From positions 62,001 to 126,000 of the forward strand of contig JBJMVQ010000044.1 of assembly GCA_045810625.1 (NCBI GenBank): a stretch of 64,000 nucleotides of DNA. Reading direction: 5' to 3'. The position numbers and the translations under genes were made by a program. The notes below the pieces were generated by a model. It was not told the origin of the DNA, searched no databases, and was given only the letters and a program-made list of their open reading frames with translations. Positions 42,944 through 51,807 of the stretch are shown one piece after another; positions within the stretch are counted from its first letter, which is position 1; every line of letters begins with the position of its first letter. The stretch comes from JACQFZ01 sp045810625. GTDB lineage: Bacteria; Pseudomonadota; Gammaproteobacteria; Acidiferrobacterales; Sulfurifustaceae.

Positions 42944-45681
42944 CGTGCTCGCACCGCTTCCTTTTGCTCAGGGGGCCCGGCAACTTTTTCGCGCGGCTTC
43001 GCCAGCATCCGCTCGGGTGTCATGAGGGCGAAGTAACACATCAGCGTCGCGATACAACCCGTCCATCCGGTCTGGTGGCTTGCACCGAGACCGGCGCCGT
43101 TATCGCCATGGAAGTATTCGTAGAAGAGAATGTAATCCCGCCAGTGCGGATCCTTTTGTAACTTCTCCGCACCGCCGTAGACCGGCCGACGATCGTCGGG
43201 GCCACGCAGGAAGATCGCGCTCAGTCGTCTTGTGATCTCTTGCGCAACTTCATAGAGCGTCATATAGCGACCCGATCCCGTGGGACATTCGATGCGGAAA
43301 TCATCGCCGTAATACTGGTAGTAATGGAGCAGCGAGCGAACAATGAGCGCATTGGTCGGCATCCAGATCGGCCCGCGCCAATTCGAATTTCCGCCGTACA
43401 TGCCGGTGTTCGACTCCGCCGGTAAGTAATCCACGCGATACTCGTTGCCCTCGACGTTGACCACATAGGGTTGCGTCGCGTGAATCTTCGAGATCGACCG
43501 AATCCCATACGGGCTCAGGAACTCGTTTTCATCCAGCATGATCCGCAGCATTCGCCGCAGGCGCTTCTCGTCCACGATGGCGAGGAGCCGCCGGTTTCCG
43601 TAACCCGGGTGTCGCAGGTCGTGCAAGTTGGCAATGAGCTCCGGCCGTGCGTGCAGAAACTCGCGAAACCGCTCGATAACATCGGGCATATGTTGCAGCG
43701 CATCGGTCTCGATTACCGTGGCCGCGCACATCGGCAACAAACCGACCAGCGACCGCACTTTGAGCCGCGTCGAGCGTCCGTCCGGGAGGCGCAGCACGTC
43801 GTAGAAAAAACCGTCCTCCTCGTCCCACATCCCGGCATCCCCGACACGCATCATCGCCGACGCGATCCAGAGAAAATGCTCGACGAACTTCAACGCCATT
43901 TCACCGCGCGCCGGATCGAATCGCGTCAGGAATAGGGCCACCTCCGCCATCGTCTGGCAGTAGAACGCCATCCATGCGGTGCCGTCGGCTTGCTGCAAGT
44001 AGCCGCCGGTCGGGAGCGGCGAGCTGCGATCGAAGACGCTGATGTTATCGAGCCCGAGGAATCCCCCTTCGAAGACGTTGCGGCCGTCGCGATCCTTGCG
44101 GTTGACCCACCACGTGAAATTCATGAGCAGCTTGTCGAACACGCGGGCCGCCCACTCGACATCGACTTCGCCGCGGCGCAAATAGTCGATCCGCGCGGTG
44201 AAAACCGCCGCCCATGCGTGCACCGGCGGATTGACGTCGGCGAAGTTCCACTCGTAAGCCGGCACCTGACCGCTCGGATGGATGTAGCGGTCGCGCAGAA
44301 TCAGCTCGAGCTGCTGTTTCGCGAAATCGGAATCGACCAGCGTCAGCGCGGTAACGTGAAAACCGAGGTCCCAGGCGGCGTACCACGGATACTCCCATTT
44401 GTCCGGCATCGAGATGATGTCGGCGTTCGTCATGTGAAACCAGTTGTCGTTGCGCGGTGCGCGCCTTTGCGTCGGATCGAGCGGGTCGCTGCCGTGCTCG
44501 CGCAACCAGCGGTGCAGATCGTAGAAATAAAACTGCTTGCCCCACATCATGCCCGCGAGCGCCTGCCGTACCACGCGAGCGCCGTCTTCGGTCAGCGACT
44601 TCGGCATCAGCTCGGTATAAAACTCATCCGCCTCGTTGCGGCGTCGGGCAAACACTTCTTCGAAACGCCGGCCGAACGGTTCGCCGTTACTGCCGTACGC
44701 TTCCGACAATCGCGACGGCGCGGCACGAGTGAGCCGCAGCCGAACGACCTGCGACTTGCCGGCGGCGACCTCGAGCGGAAAATGCGCCGCCGCCTTCGTT
44801 CCGGTTTTCTGCGGGTTAACGCGATCCGTCTGCCCCTTCACGATCGCGTCGTTGATGCCGTCTTTGACATAGGGCGATGAATTCTTTTGACCGAACAGCC
44901 GTTCGGAATTCGTTTCGTTTTCGGTGAAGAGGAGCGCCGCGCTGTCGTCCGCGTAGAGGTAATATTCACCGAGCCCCTCCTGCTTCGCCTCGACAGCCAC
45001 TCGCCCGCGTTCGCTCGCATCGCGCAGGGTCGGCCGGGGAACGTCATCGCCCCACGACCAGGTGTTGCGAAACCAAAGCGTCGGCAGCACGTGCAGCGCC
45101 GCTTTCTCCGGCCCGCGGTTGTGCACGGTGATCTGAATCAACAAGTCTTCGGGCGATTCTTTCGCGTACTCGACGAATACGTCGAAATAACGGTCTTCAT
45201 TGAATAGACCGGTGTCCAGCAGCTCGTATTCGAACTCATCACGGCTGCGCCACCGGTTTATCTTGAGCAAGTCGGTGTAGGGGTACGCGGCGTGCGGATA
45301 CTTATACAGGTACTTCATATAAGAATGCGTCGGCGTACTGTCGATATAAAAGTAATACTCCTTGACGTCTTCCCCGTGGTTGCCCTCGTTATTGGTCAAA
45401 CCGAACAATCGTTCCTTCAAGATCGGGTCTTCGCCGTTCCACAAAGCAAGAGCGAAACAGAGCAGCTGCTTGTCGTCGGAAACGCCGGCAATGCCGTCTT
45501 CGCCCCAACGATAAGCGCGCGAGCGTGCGTGATCGTGCGGGAAGTAATTCCAGGCATCGCCGTGGGTGCTGTAGTCCTCGCGCACCGTGCCCCACTGGCG
45601 CTCGCTCAGATAGGGGCCCCACTTTTTCCAAGGCGTGCGAGGACCGCGCGCTTCTTCCAATCGCTGTTGTTCGGCGCTCAT
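42940..45681 (-). CDS. GH63-family (MGH1-like) glucosidase
   Basis: 913 residues. The N-terminal beta-domain (about 1-330) begins WGPYLSERQWGTVREDYSTH, the signature of bacterial GH63 proteins. The (alpha/alpha)6 domain has KWEYPWYAAWDLGFHVTALT with the usual general-acid region, GGFLGLDNISVFDRSSPLP, and SNTGMYGGNSNWRGPIWMPT near the C-terminus. There is no signal peptide. Bacterial members include mannosylglycerate/glucosylglycerate hydrolases (MgH-like) and glucosidases of unclear substrate, often next to GH13 or trehalose-related genes. GAGGTGA lies just upstream of the ATG. It is coupled to the GH13 gene. Confidence 0.92.
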   Translation of the reverse strand: MSAEQQRLEEARGPRTPWKKWGPYLSERQWGTVREDYSTHGDAWNYFPHDHARSRAYRWGEDGIAGVSDDKQLLCFALALWNGEDPILKERLFGLTNNEGNHGEDVKEYYFYIDSTPTHSYMKYLYKYPHAAYPYTDLLKINRWRSRDEFEYELLDTGLFNEDRYFDVFVEYAKESPEDLLIQITVHNRGPEKAALHVLPTLWFRNTWSWGDDVPRPTLRDASERGRVAVEAKQEGLGEYYLYADDSAALLFTENETNSERLFGQKNSSPYVKDGINDAIVKGQTDRVNPQKTGTKAAAHFPLEVAAGKSQVVRLRLTRAAPSRLSEAYGSNGEPFGRRFEEVFARRRNEADEFYTELMPKSLTEDGARVVRQALAGMMWGKQFYFYDLHRWLREHGSDPLDPTQRRAPRNDNWFHMTNADIISMPDKWEYPWYAAWDLGFHVTALTLVDSDFAKQQLELILRDRYIHPSGQVPAYEWNFADVNPPVHAWAAVFTARIDYLRRGEVDVEWAARVFDKLLMNFTWWVNRKDRDGRNVFEGGFLGLDNISVFDRSSPLPTGGYLQQADGTAWMAFYCQTMAEVALFLTRFDPARGEMALKFVEHFLWIASAMMRVGDAGMWDEEDGFFYDVLRLPDGRSTRLKVRSLVGLLPMCAATVIETDALQHMPDVIERFREFLHARPELIANLHDLRHPGYGNRRLLAIVDEKRLRRMLRIMLDENEFLSPYGIRSISKIHATQPYVVNVEGNEYRVDYLPAESNTGMYGGNSNWRGPIWMPTNALIVRSLLHYYQYYGDDFRIECPTGSGRYMTLYEVAQEITRRLSAIFLRGPDDRRPVYGGAEKLQKDPHWRDYILFYEYFHGDNGAGLGASHQTGWTGCIATLMCYFALMTPERMLAKPREKVAGPPEQKEAVRAR

Positions 45682-45853
45682 GATGTCACCTCGCGAAGTT
45701 CATACGGTAAGAACGTCGGGTACCCGCGGAGTCTGGTGCGATCCTTCACGGCAATCGCGTCGCGGACAATCGATTCGAAATTAACCGCAGCGTCGTAGGA
45801 GTCCTATTGCAGCATACCGCCAGACGGTAACGCGGCGTCCGCCATCCGTGGAC

Positions 45854-46402
45854 TCAGCGACCGAAACGAAACAGCAGCGCTACCGACGCCGTATCGACAT
45901 CGGCGTTGAGTATCCCGTTGTCGATGGGGTAACGATCCCACTCGAAGCGCAGCGCGGCTTTCTTACCCAGATTGACGTCCGCACCAAGCCCGTACTTGTA
46001 CGTCCAATCGGTGTCGCTGCTTCGATTGGCGGTCTTCACGTCGGCGTACGCTGCGCCTAGCCTTCCAAAAAGCGTAACCGGGCCGACGGGCACGCCGCCG
46101 ATTATGCTTACGTCCCACGCATTGATATCTACATCACCGAGCACGGGTCCGCCGCCGTAACTGCCGAGGTCCGCGTAACCGATTTCCCAACCGATAATGC
46201 GGTTCGCAGTACCGCCAAAAAACACTCTCCAGCCGTTTGCGGTATCGTCCGTGAAGTCGGAGTCATCCGTGTTGAGCCATCCGTAACTCGCCCCCGCATA
46301 GAGACCTTGAGCGAGCGCTATCGATGGCATGAGAAATAGCGCGGCGATGACCGCCGCTGCGCGTATTCGCGAACCGACCGCGTTGAGCGTGCTTCGTCTC
46401 AT
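45854..46402 (-). CDS. Small outer-membrane beta-barrel protein, paralogue B
   Basis: 182 residues with a signal peptide ending near SIALAQ. Strands: GLYAGASYGWLNTDDSDFTD, TANGWRVFFGGTANRIIGWE, IGYADLGSYGG, ISIIGGVPVGPVTLFGRLGA-like stretch, YKYGLGADVNLGKKAALRFE, ending SVALLFRFGR. It shares strand order and motifs with the barrel at 39001 and is the same family. A motif copy lies about 186 bp upstream (46578-46597). These two barrels flank the GH13/GH63 pair. Confidence 0.85.
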   Translation of the reverse strand: MRRSTLNAVGSRIRAAAVIAALFLMPSIALAQGLYAGASYGWLNTDDSDFTDDTANGWRVFFGGTANRIIGWEIGYADLGSYGGGPVLGDVDINAWDVSIIGGVPVGPVTLFGRLGAAYADVKTANRSSDTDWTYKYGLGADVNLGKKAALRFEWDRYPIDNGILNADVDTASVALLFRFGR

Positions 46403-46577
46403 GTGGCCTCCGTCTATCCAATCAATGTCAACGCGATGGAATCCTTCATCAACGCGACGCGTCCTTCACGACCATCGCATCGGCACCCAATAGAACGGCC
46501 GGTCCGCGCAACACCGATCAAGCAGATGAACCGTCGAGGGCTGTAGACGATATCTTGATGGCATGAAACGCGTCCTC

Positions 46578-46597
46578 GTATTGGACGTTGGTCCAGA
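46578..46597. promoter_or_regulatory. Motif copy between barrel B and the DUF2959-like gene
   Basis: GTATTGGACGTTGGTCCAGA, a good match with both halves (GGAC-N4-GTCC). It lies about 186 bp upstream of the barrel at 46402 and about 220 bp upstream of the lipoprotein at 46810, and could serve either. Confidence 0.5.
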
Positions 46598-46809
46598 GAA
46601 CCGAAGGTAAATGCAGGCTTGCCGGGGGTTTCGACGATTTGATCGAATCGAGCCGCCTATCGGTCGAAGGTCTATCGCCGAGCGTACTTGAGGCGATTAG
46701 CCCTTCGTCCAATCTCCCTTTTTTGCGTTTGCGCATAACGTACTGTGTTGCTTTCCCGCTCTCCTGTTGCTTTTTACTTCACTCCCCCTTGAACCATGAG
46801 ACTCAATCC

Positions 46810-47685
46810 ATGAAACACGCCCGTCAATTCGGCTTAATGTTTTTGACCCTCGCAATCATCGGCTGCGCCACGACGCCGCAACAAACTGCGGTCGATCGCC
46901 TGTCGCACAACCGTGAGCAAATGAACGACGCGCGCAGTCAGATCGAGCGTACGATGTACTCGCTCGACAATCTGTTACGCGCGCCGCCGGCAGAGATTCG
47001 AAATGCGCAAACGCAATATGCCTCGAATGTACAAACACTGCGGAAGACATCGGCTCAGCTCGAAAAAAATGCGCAACAGATGCGCGAACGCAAGATCGAC
47101 TACCTGACCGAGTGGGAACGCGCTCAACTCAACGTTGAGAGCGCGGAGCTCAAGCGTGCGGGAGAACAGCGGCGGCAACAGGTTACTCAGAATCTTTCCA
47201 AGCTCGAGCCCGCACTACAAAACGCCAATCAGAGCGTGGACACGTTGCTGCCCGACCTCGAGGATATTGAACGCGTCACCCGTAACGATCCGACGCCGGC
47301 CGGCATCGCCGCGGTGAAGAAAAGCGGCATCATGAAAAACGCGCAGAAGCACGCAACGAACGCCAATTACCGGCTCGACCTTGCCGCAGAACAGTTCGAT
47401 CGGGCGCTAGCCGCGCTTTCACCGCAATCCGGCACACAACCGATGGGCACCGCAGCGGCACCCGCCGCTACCGGCGCCGCGGGTAGCTCGGCCGCGGCGA
47501 TGCCGTCGTTTAGCGAAGCGGATCGCAACAAAAGCGGCGCCATCGAGCAAGACGAAGCAGGCCGGATACCGGGGCTCGACTTTCCGGCGGCTGATCAGAA
47601 CAAAGACGGCAGGCTGAGTCAGAGCGAATACGAAGCGGCGAAAAAGGCACGCCAGACGGGAGGTGCGACTCAGCCGACGCGCTAG
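46810..47685 (+). CDS. DUF2959-like lipoprotein with C-terminal EF-hand pair
   Basis: 291 residues from ATG 46810; the upstream frame extension is not conserved. Lipobox LAIIGC. A long helical, coiled-coil region (RLSHNREQMNDARSQIERTM through ASNVQTLRKTSAQLEKN) resembles DUF2959. After an Ala/Gly/Thr-rich linker come two EF-hand loops: EADRNKSGAIEQDEAGRI and AADQNKDGRLSQSEYEAAKK, with calcium ligands D-x-N-x-S/D-G-x-I/L-x-x-x-E intact. An outer-membrane-anchored coiled coil tipped with calcium-binding loops is unusual; a structural or sensing role in the envelope is inference. Confidence 0.8.
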   Translation: MKHARQFGLMFLTLAIIGCATTPQQTAVDRLSHNREQMNDARSQIERTMYSLDNLLRAPPAEIRNAQTQYASNVQTLRKTSAQLEKNAQQMRERKIDYLTEWERAQLNVESAELKRAGEQRRQQVTQNLSKLEPALQNANQSVDTLLPDLEDIERVTRNDPTPAGIAAVKKSGIMKNAQKHATNANYRLDLAAEQFDRALAALSPQSGTQPMGTAAAPAATGAAGSSAAAMPSFSEADRNKSGAIEQDEAGRIPGLDFPAADQNKDGRLSQSEYEAAKKARQTGGATQPTR

Positions 47686-48003
47686 TCGCCGACGCGGGAT
47701 TCTCCCGGGCACTTCCGCCTTTCGCAAGTGCCGTCGCCGAATCGCGAGACGCGGCCCTCGTCGGCCGGCGGCGCTTGCGCTCCCGTGCGCGTGGATCGCA
47801 CCGACCTTGCACGCCGATACCGCAGCATTCGGCTCACCGGATTTTCACGACCGAGGACGGCTCTTCGCCGCTGACAACGAGCACGATCGCGGTACGCCGT
47901 TCACATCCGTGGGCGGCAGGGAGCTACGCGTACTTGCGCGTAGAAGCGTCGTCGCAGGCCGCGAACAGGAGACTGGTGACTGCGCTGGGCAAAATAGCGG
48001 CGG
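47686..48003. other. Gene-free convergent stretch with a weak hairpin
   Basis: About 318 bases between the convergent DUF2959-like and barrel genes. GGCACTT (47708-47714) pairs with AAGTGCC (47726-47732), possibly a terminator without a T-run. No coding region is supportable. Confidence 0.4.
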
Positions 48004-48855
48004 CTAAAATGTGGTGCCGACGAACAGCAACGGACCGCGCTGCTCAATTATGGCGCTGCCGCGCCAATCTTCACTCGTCGACGAAATTTGCGTCGAGATG
48101 TCGCGGTAACCGAAGCCCAGGTTGAAGTGCCGCCACGGCTGATAGATGAAAGTGAGAGCGGTGTTCGACACACTGCCGTCGGTGTCGCCTATCCCCACTG
48201 AGAGTCGGTCGAGACGCATCGACAACAACCAGCGATCGGTGAGCGCGATGTCCGAATAGATGCTGATCGTCGGTAGCGGCGCCGACACCGACGAGCTGCC
48301 ACGTCCCAAACTCGGCGTCGACAGCGACGCCTCTATTTTGGTCTCGTGAATGCCGAGACCGATGCCGACTTCCTTGTCTGCCGAACGGAAGAACGAGTAG
48401 CCGAAGCCGACGCGTATGTCCTCATAATTGAAATCGCTGTTGACCTGTGCGTTGACCGGTATGCTCAAATCGCGGAAATTGATCTGGCGCGAGATCAGCG
48501 TTTCCTTTTCGCGTTTGGTCTTGACGTAATCCGCTTCGAGACGCCAGCGCCTCGAGAGCCGCATGCGGAACGCTAGATTCGGCACCCCTTTTCTTTCGTC
48601 CAGTCCCAAGTCGTTTTCGAAGTCGATAAACGTCCCGACGCCGACCGTTCCCGAATTGGCGTTCGCCTGGGTGTTCGAATCCCCGAAGAACCAGCCGAGG
48701 GACAGGTAGTAGCGATCGGTCATCATGGGGTGCGAAGGGACCATGCCCGGCTCCTCGGCATGGGCAACGCCGGCTGCCGCGAGCATGCCCAGCGTCAGGG
48801 CAGCGATCGCGATCCCTGTCTTTCCGTACATGGCCGCTTTTCGATCCTGGCGCAT
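48004..48855 (-). CDS. Outer-membrane beta-barrel protein (OmpW-like, long)
   Basis: 283 residues from ATG 48855, which has GGAGG just upstream (an ATG at 48831 is the alternative). Signal peptide ends near AGVAHA. Strands include RYYLSLGWFFGDSNTQANAN, TFIDFENDLGLDERKGVPNL, RRWRLEADYVKTKREKET, DIRVGFGYSFFRSADKEVGI and NLGFGYRDISTQIS, ending LLFVGTTF with terminal Phe. The IDFENDLGLD segment with paired RWRLEADY is typical of a family of uncharacterised proteobacterial barrels. A motif copy (48939-48958) is about 94 bp upstream. Confidence 0.82.
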   Translation of the reverse strand: MRQDRKAAMYGKTGIAIAALTLGMLAAAGVAHAEEPGMVPSHPMMTDRYYLSLGWFFGDSNTQANANSGTVGVGTFIDFENDLGLDERKGVPNLAFRMRLSRRWRLEADYVKTKREKETLISRQINFRDLSIPVNAQVNSDFNYEDIRVGFGYSFFRSADKEVGIGLGIHETKIEASLSTPSLGRGSSSVSAPLPTISIYSDIALTDRWLLSMRLDRLSVGIGDTDGSVSNTALTFIYQPWRHFNLGFGYRDISTQISSTSEDWRGSAIIEQRGPLLFVGTTF

Positions 48856-48938
48856 CACCCCTCCGACGGCATGTTTGCCCGCTGGTGCAGGCAATTCAGA
48901 CGATGTGCTGGATGTTCGATCAACGACGTGGAAGCGGC

Positions 48939-48958
48939 CATTGGACGTTGGTCCAAAA
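48939..48958. promoter_or_regulatory. Motif copy upstream of the long barrel gene
   Basis: CATTGGACGTTGGTCCAAAA, the closest copy to the consensus, centred about 94 bp upstream of ATG 48855. Confidence 0.55.
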
Positions 48959-49138
48959 GGACGAGGGAGCGCGAAGCTGCGCGCGGAGACGACCTCCTTC
49001 GCTGAGTGGCTGTCGGATGCCAGCGTTACGAGAAGCCGTGCGACCGCCAATCGCGAGACCGGTACCCGCGTGGTCGGCAGAGCTTTTCCCGTAAGGCCGA
49101 CCCGCTATTGAAACGAGGAACTCGCGATCTCGTCGCGC

Positions 49139-49771
49139 CTACGTCGAAACCACCGCCGGCGCCGTTGAAACTCGCAAGTTGCCGCTTACAGCCTGCACCA
49201 AAGACGCGACCGATCGCGCGCCCATCTTCTTCATCACGCGGCCGCGGTGGACTTTGATCGTCTTTTCGCCGACGCCGAGATCCGCGGCGATCTGTTTGTT
49301 CAGTTTTCCCGCGACGACTCCACAAAGCACCTGGTACTCCCGCGGCGTCAGCAGCGACAGTCGAGCACGCACCGCGGCGTCGGCGAGCTGCTCCTGATAT
49401 TCCTCGCGACTGCGTGTCAGGGCGCTTTCGACCGCTCGCAGCAGCTCGCCGGCTTTCAACGGCTTTTCCAGAAAGTCGACGGCGCCGTGCTTCATCGCTT
49501 GCACGCTTATCGGCACGCTGCCGTGACCCGTGATAAAGACGATAGAGAGCGGCGCTTGCGGCAGCGCCTGCTGCAGCTCGAGGCCCGTAAACTGCGGGAG
49601 CTGCACATCCAAGACGAGGCAACCCCAGTTGCGATCCGCCTCGTTTTGCAGAAATTCCTTCGCCGAGGCGAAGTCCTTCACGCGGTACCCGACCGACTGC
49701 AGCAGCCGGCTCAAACTTCGACGCACCGACAAGTCGTCATCTACCACGAATACGGTCGGCTGATTCGGCAT
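49139..49771 (-). CDS. FixJ-family response regulator (receiver + LuxR HTH)
   Basis: 210 residues from ATG 49771, which overlaps the kinase stop in a TGATG arrangement; an upstream frame extension lies inside the kinase gene and is rejected. The receiver has VFVVDDDLSVRRSLSRLLQS, acceptor Asp in CLVLDVQLP, and VFITGHGSVPISVQAMKHGA with FLEKPLKAGELLRA. The LuxR-type HTH has LLTPREYQVLCGVVAGKLNK and VHRGRVMKKMGARSVASLVQ. This is the FixJ/TodT/StyR subclass. Its partner is the PAS kinase directly upstream. A motif copy lies upstream of that kinase, so autoregulation is plausible. Confidence 0.93.
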   Translation of the reverse strand: MPNQPTVFVVDDDLSVRRSLSRLLQSVGYRVKDFASAKEFLQNEADRNWGCLVLDVQLPQFTGLELQQALPQAPLSIVFITGHGSVPISVQAMKHGAVDFLEKPLKAGELLRAVESALTRSREEYQEQLADAAVRARLSLLTPREYQVLCGVVAGKLNKQIAADLGVGEKTIKVHRGRVMKKMGARSVASLVQAVSGNLRVSTAPAVVST

Positions 49772-51807
49772 CACGTTAACGAAATCGACCCGATCGGCAA
49801 CGTGAACCGGAACACCGCTCCGTGGCCGAGGTTGCTCGTAACCCATATACGTCCTCCGTGCGCTTCGACGATAGAGCGACAAATGGCGAGCCCCATGCCC
49901 AAGCCATCCGATTTGGCGGTAAAGAACGGATCAAAGATTTTGTCCAGTGCCTCGGAGGCGATACCCGTGCCCGTATCCTTCACCGAGACCTGCAGCGTCG
50001 CGCTATCGAGCCGAACACTGCTCACATCGAGACGCCGCTCCCCCGACGGAGTGTTCTTCATCGCGTCGAGCGCGTTCAACACCAGATTGAGCACGACCTG
50101 CTGCAGTTGTATCCGGTCACCTCGCACGTTCGGCAAGTCGTGCGCGAGCTGCATCGCTACCGCGACGTTCTTGGTCAGTGCCTCGGTGTTAATGAAGCCG
50201 AGAACCTCGACAATAATGGTATTGAGGTCGAGCAGCTGATATTCCGGTGCGCTCTTCTTCAGCAGACTGCGCACGCGTCGTATCGTTTCGCCGGCGCGTT
50301 GTTCGTCGCTCACGATGTCGTCGACAATCTCGCGCACCGCCGCCAGGTCGGGCGTCGGTGCGTCCAACAGTAGACGGGCGGATTGCGCGTTGGCGAGGAT
50401 CGCCGTCAACGGTTGGCTCAACTCGTGTGCCAGCGAGCCGGTAAGCTCCCCCATCATCGCCACCCGCGCAAAATGAGACAGCTCCAGGCGCATGTTACGC
50501 GTCTCGATTTCCGCCTGACGTTTCTCGGTGATGTCGATATGCGAAATAACCGCCCCGCCTTCCAGGCGCCGTAACGGCTGCACGATCATCTCCAACCAGC
50601 GTTTTCCGCTCGCATACTCCATCGTGAAGTCGGCGCGTTTGCCGGCCAGCACCGATCGAATACCCGCCAGCGCTCTTTCCGCATTTCGATCGCCGCCGCT
50701 CATCGCGCGGCGGCACATGTCGAGGTAATTGATGCCGACACCGGCGGCCAGCGGATGTCCTTCGCCTTCGCATGCAAACTCCATCCACGCTTCATTGACG
50801 GCCAAGATACTCCCGTCCGCATCGATCACCGCGATGTAGCCGCTGAGCGACGAGAAGACGGCTTTGATCAGCGCCTTGCTCTCTTCGGAACGCTTCAGCG
50901 CCAGGTTCTGTTGCGTCAAGTCGATGGCGCAACAGAACCCGCAGTCGCGATGTCCGGGCAGCAAAGAAAGCGACGTCATCACCGGCACACGTCTACCGGT
51001 GCGCAGCACGTACTCCTTTTCATGCGTAACGAACGGCCGCTTACGTGCAATCAACTCTTCGCGCGCTTGACGGTCGACGTCGAGATATTCCGGCGCGATC
51101 AGCTCGTCCCAGCGCACGCGGCCGGCCTGCAGCTCCGTTCGACTGAAGCCAATGAGGGCGAGAAAAGCATCGTTCGCGTCGAGCACGCGACCGTCCGCGT
51201 GCCAGAACTGCAGCGGCGCGATGTTGGACTCGAATAGCGCGCGGAATTTGAACTCGCTGTACCGAAATGCATCTTCCGTGCGCTTGCGCTCGGTGATGTC
51301 CTCCAGAATTACGACGGCGCAAACGGGGTCGCCCTCCACTTCCCGCAGGAGCGAAATCGTCAACCGCGCCCAAATTATGCGATTGCTTTTCGACGGGAAC
51401 CGAGCCTCGACTTGCGTCTCGTGGAGCGGGCCGGTCAGCACTCCGGAAAACGCGGCGACAACGGACTCCCTGTCCTCCCGATGCGCGAATTCGTTGAACC
51501 TTTTTGCGCGCAACTGCTCGCCGGAACAACCAAACATTTGCTGAAGCGCGGCGTTACTTTCGATCGCGCGCCCCCAGCGATCGACTAGCGCTATGCCGAC
51601 GTTGGTTCGTGCGAAAATTCCGTGAAATCTCGTAGCGCTTTTCTTGACAGCATCATCGGTGCGTCGTCGTTCCGAGGTTCTTCCAACCATGCGCTTGTGG
51701 TCGCCTAACGCAATGCCGACATTTGTCGAACCGAAAATTCCGCAAAACGGCGTGGCGCTTTTCTTCGCACAGTCATCCGCTCCTCGTTCCGAAATTTTCC
51801 CCGCCAC
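49771..51807 (-). CDS. FixL-like multi-PAS sensor histidine kinase with 5' tandem duplication
   Basis: 678 residues from GTG 51807, with GAGG about 11 bases upstream. Residues 4-39 and 43-77 are a diverged tandem repeat: DDCAKKSATPFCGIFGSTNV and DDAVKKSATRFHGIFARTNV, period 39 residues, so translation might instead start at ATG 51690. Three full PAS domains follow (about 52-170, 185-305, 312-430). The FixL-type HisKA has TGSLAHELSQPLTAILANAQ, and HATPase_c ends with SDGLGMGLAICRSIVEAHGG. No heme-binding His pattern or membrane helix is evident. The signal is unknown. It should phosphorylate the FixJ-type regulator downstream. Confidence 0.9.
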   Translation of the reverse strand: MAGKISERGADDCAKKSATPFCGIFGSTNVGIALGDHKRMVGRTSERRRTDDAVKKSATRFHGIFARTNVGIALVDRWGRAIESNAALQQMFGCSGEQLRAKRFNEFAHREDRESVVAAFSGVLTGPLHETQVEARFPSKSNRIIWARLTISLLREVEGDPVCAVVILEDITERKRTEDAFRYSEFKFRALFESNIAPLQFWHADGRVLDANDAFLALIGFSRTELQAGRVRWDELIAPEYLDVDRQAREELIARKRPFVTHEKEYVLRTGRRVPVMTSLSLLPGHRDCGFCCAIDLTQQNLALKRSEESKALIKAVFSSLSGYIAVIDADGSILAVNEAWMEFACEGEGHPLAAGVGINYLDMCRRAMSGGDRNAERALAGIRSVLAGKRADFTMEYASGKRWLEMIVQPLRRLEGGAVISHIDITEKRQAEIETRNMRLELSHFARVAMMGELTGSLAHELSQPLTAILANAQSARLLLDAPTPDLAAVREIVDDIVSDEQRAGETIRRVRSLLKKSAPEYQLLDLNTIIVEVLGFINTEALTKNVAVAMQLAHDLPNVRGDRIQLQQVVLNLVLNALDAMKNTPSGERRLDVSSVRLDSATLQVSVKDTGTGIASEALDKIFDPFFTAKSDGLGMGLAICRSIVEAHGGRIWVTSNLGHGAVFRFTLPIGSISLT
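51575..51805 (-). repeat. Diverged 117-bp tandem duplication at the kinase 5' end
   Basis: Two adjacent copies of about 117 bp encode the first two partial PAS segments of the kinase. They share stretches such as AAGAAAAGCGC and GGAATTTTCG and the same reading frame. Each copy begins with a possible start codon (GTG at 51807, ATG at 51690). Confidence 0.65.
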
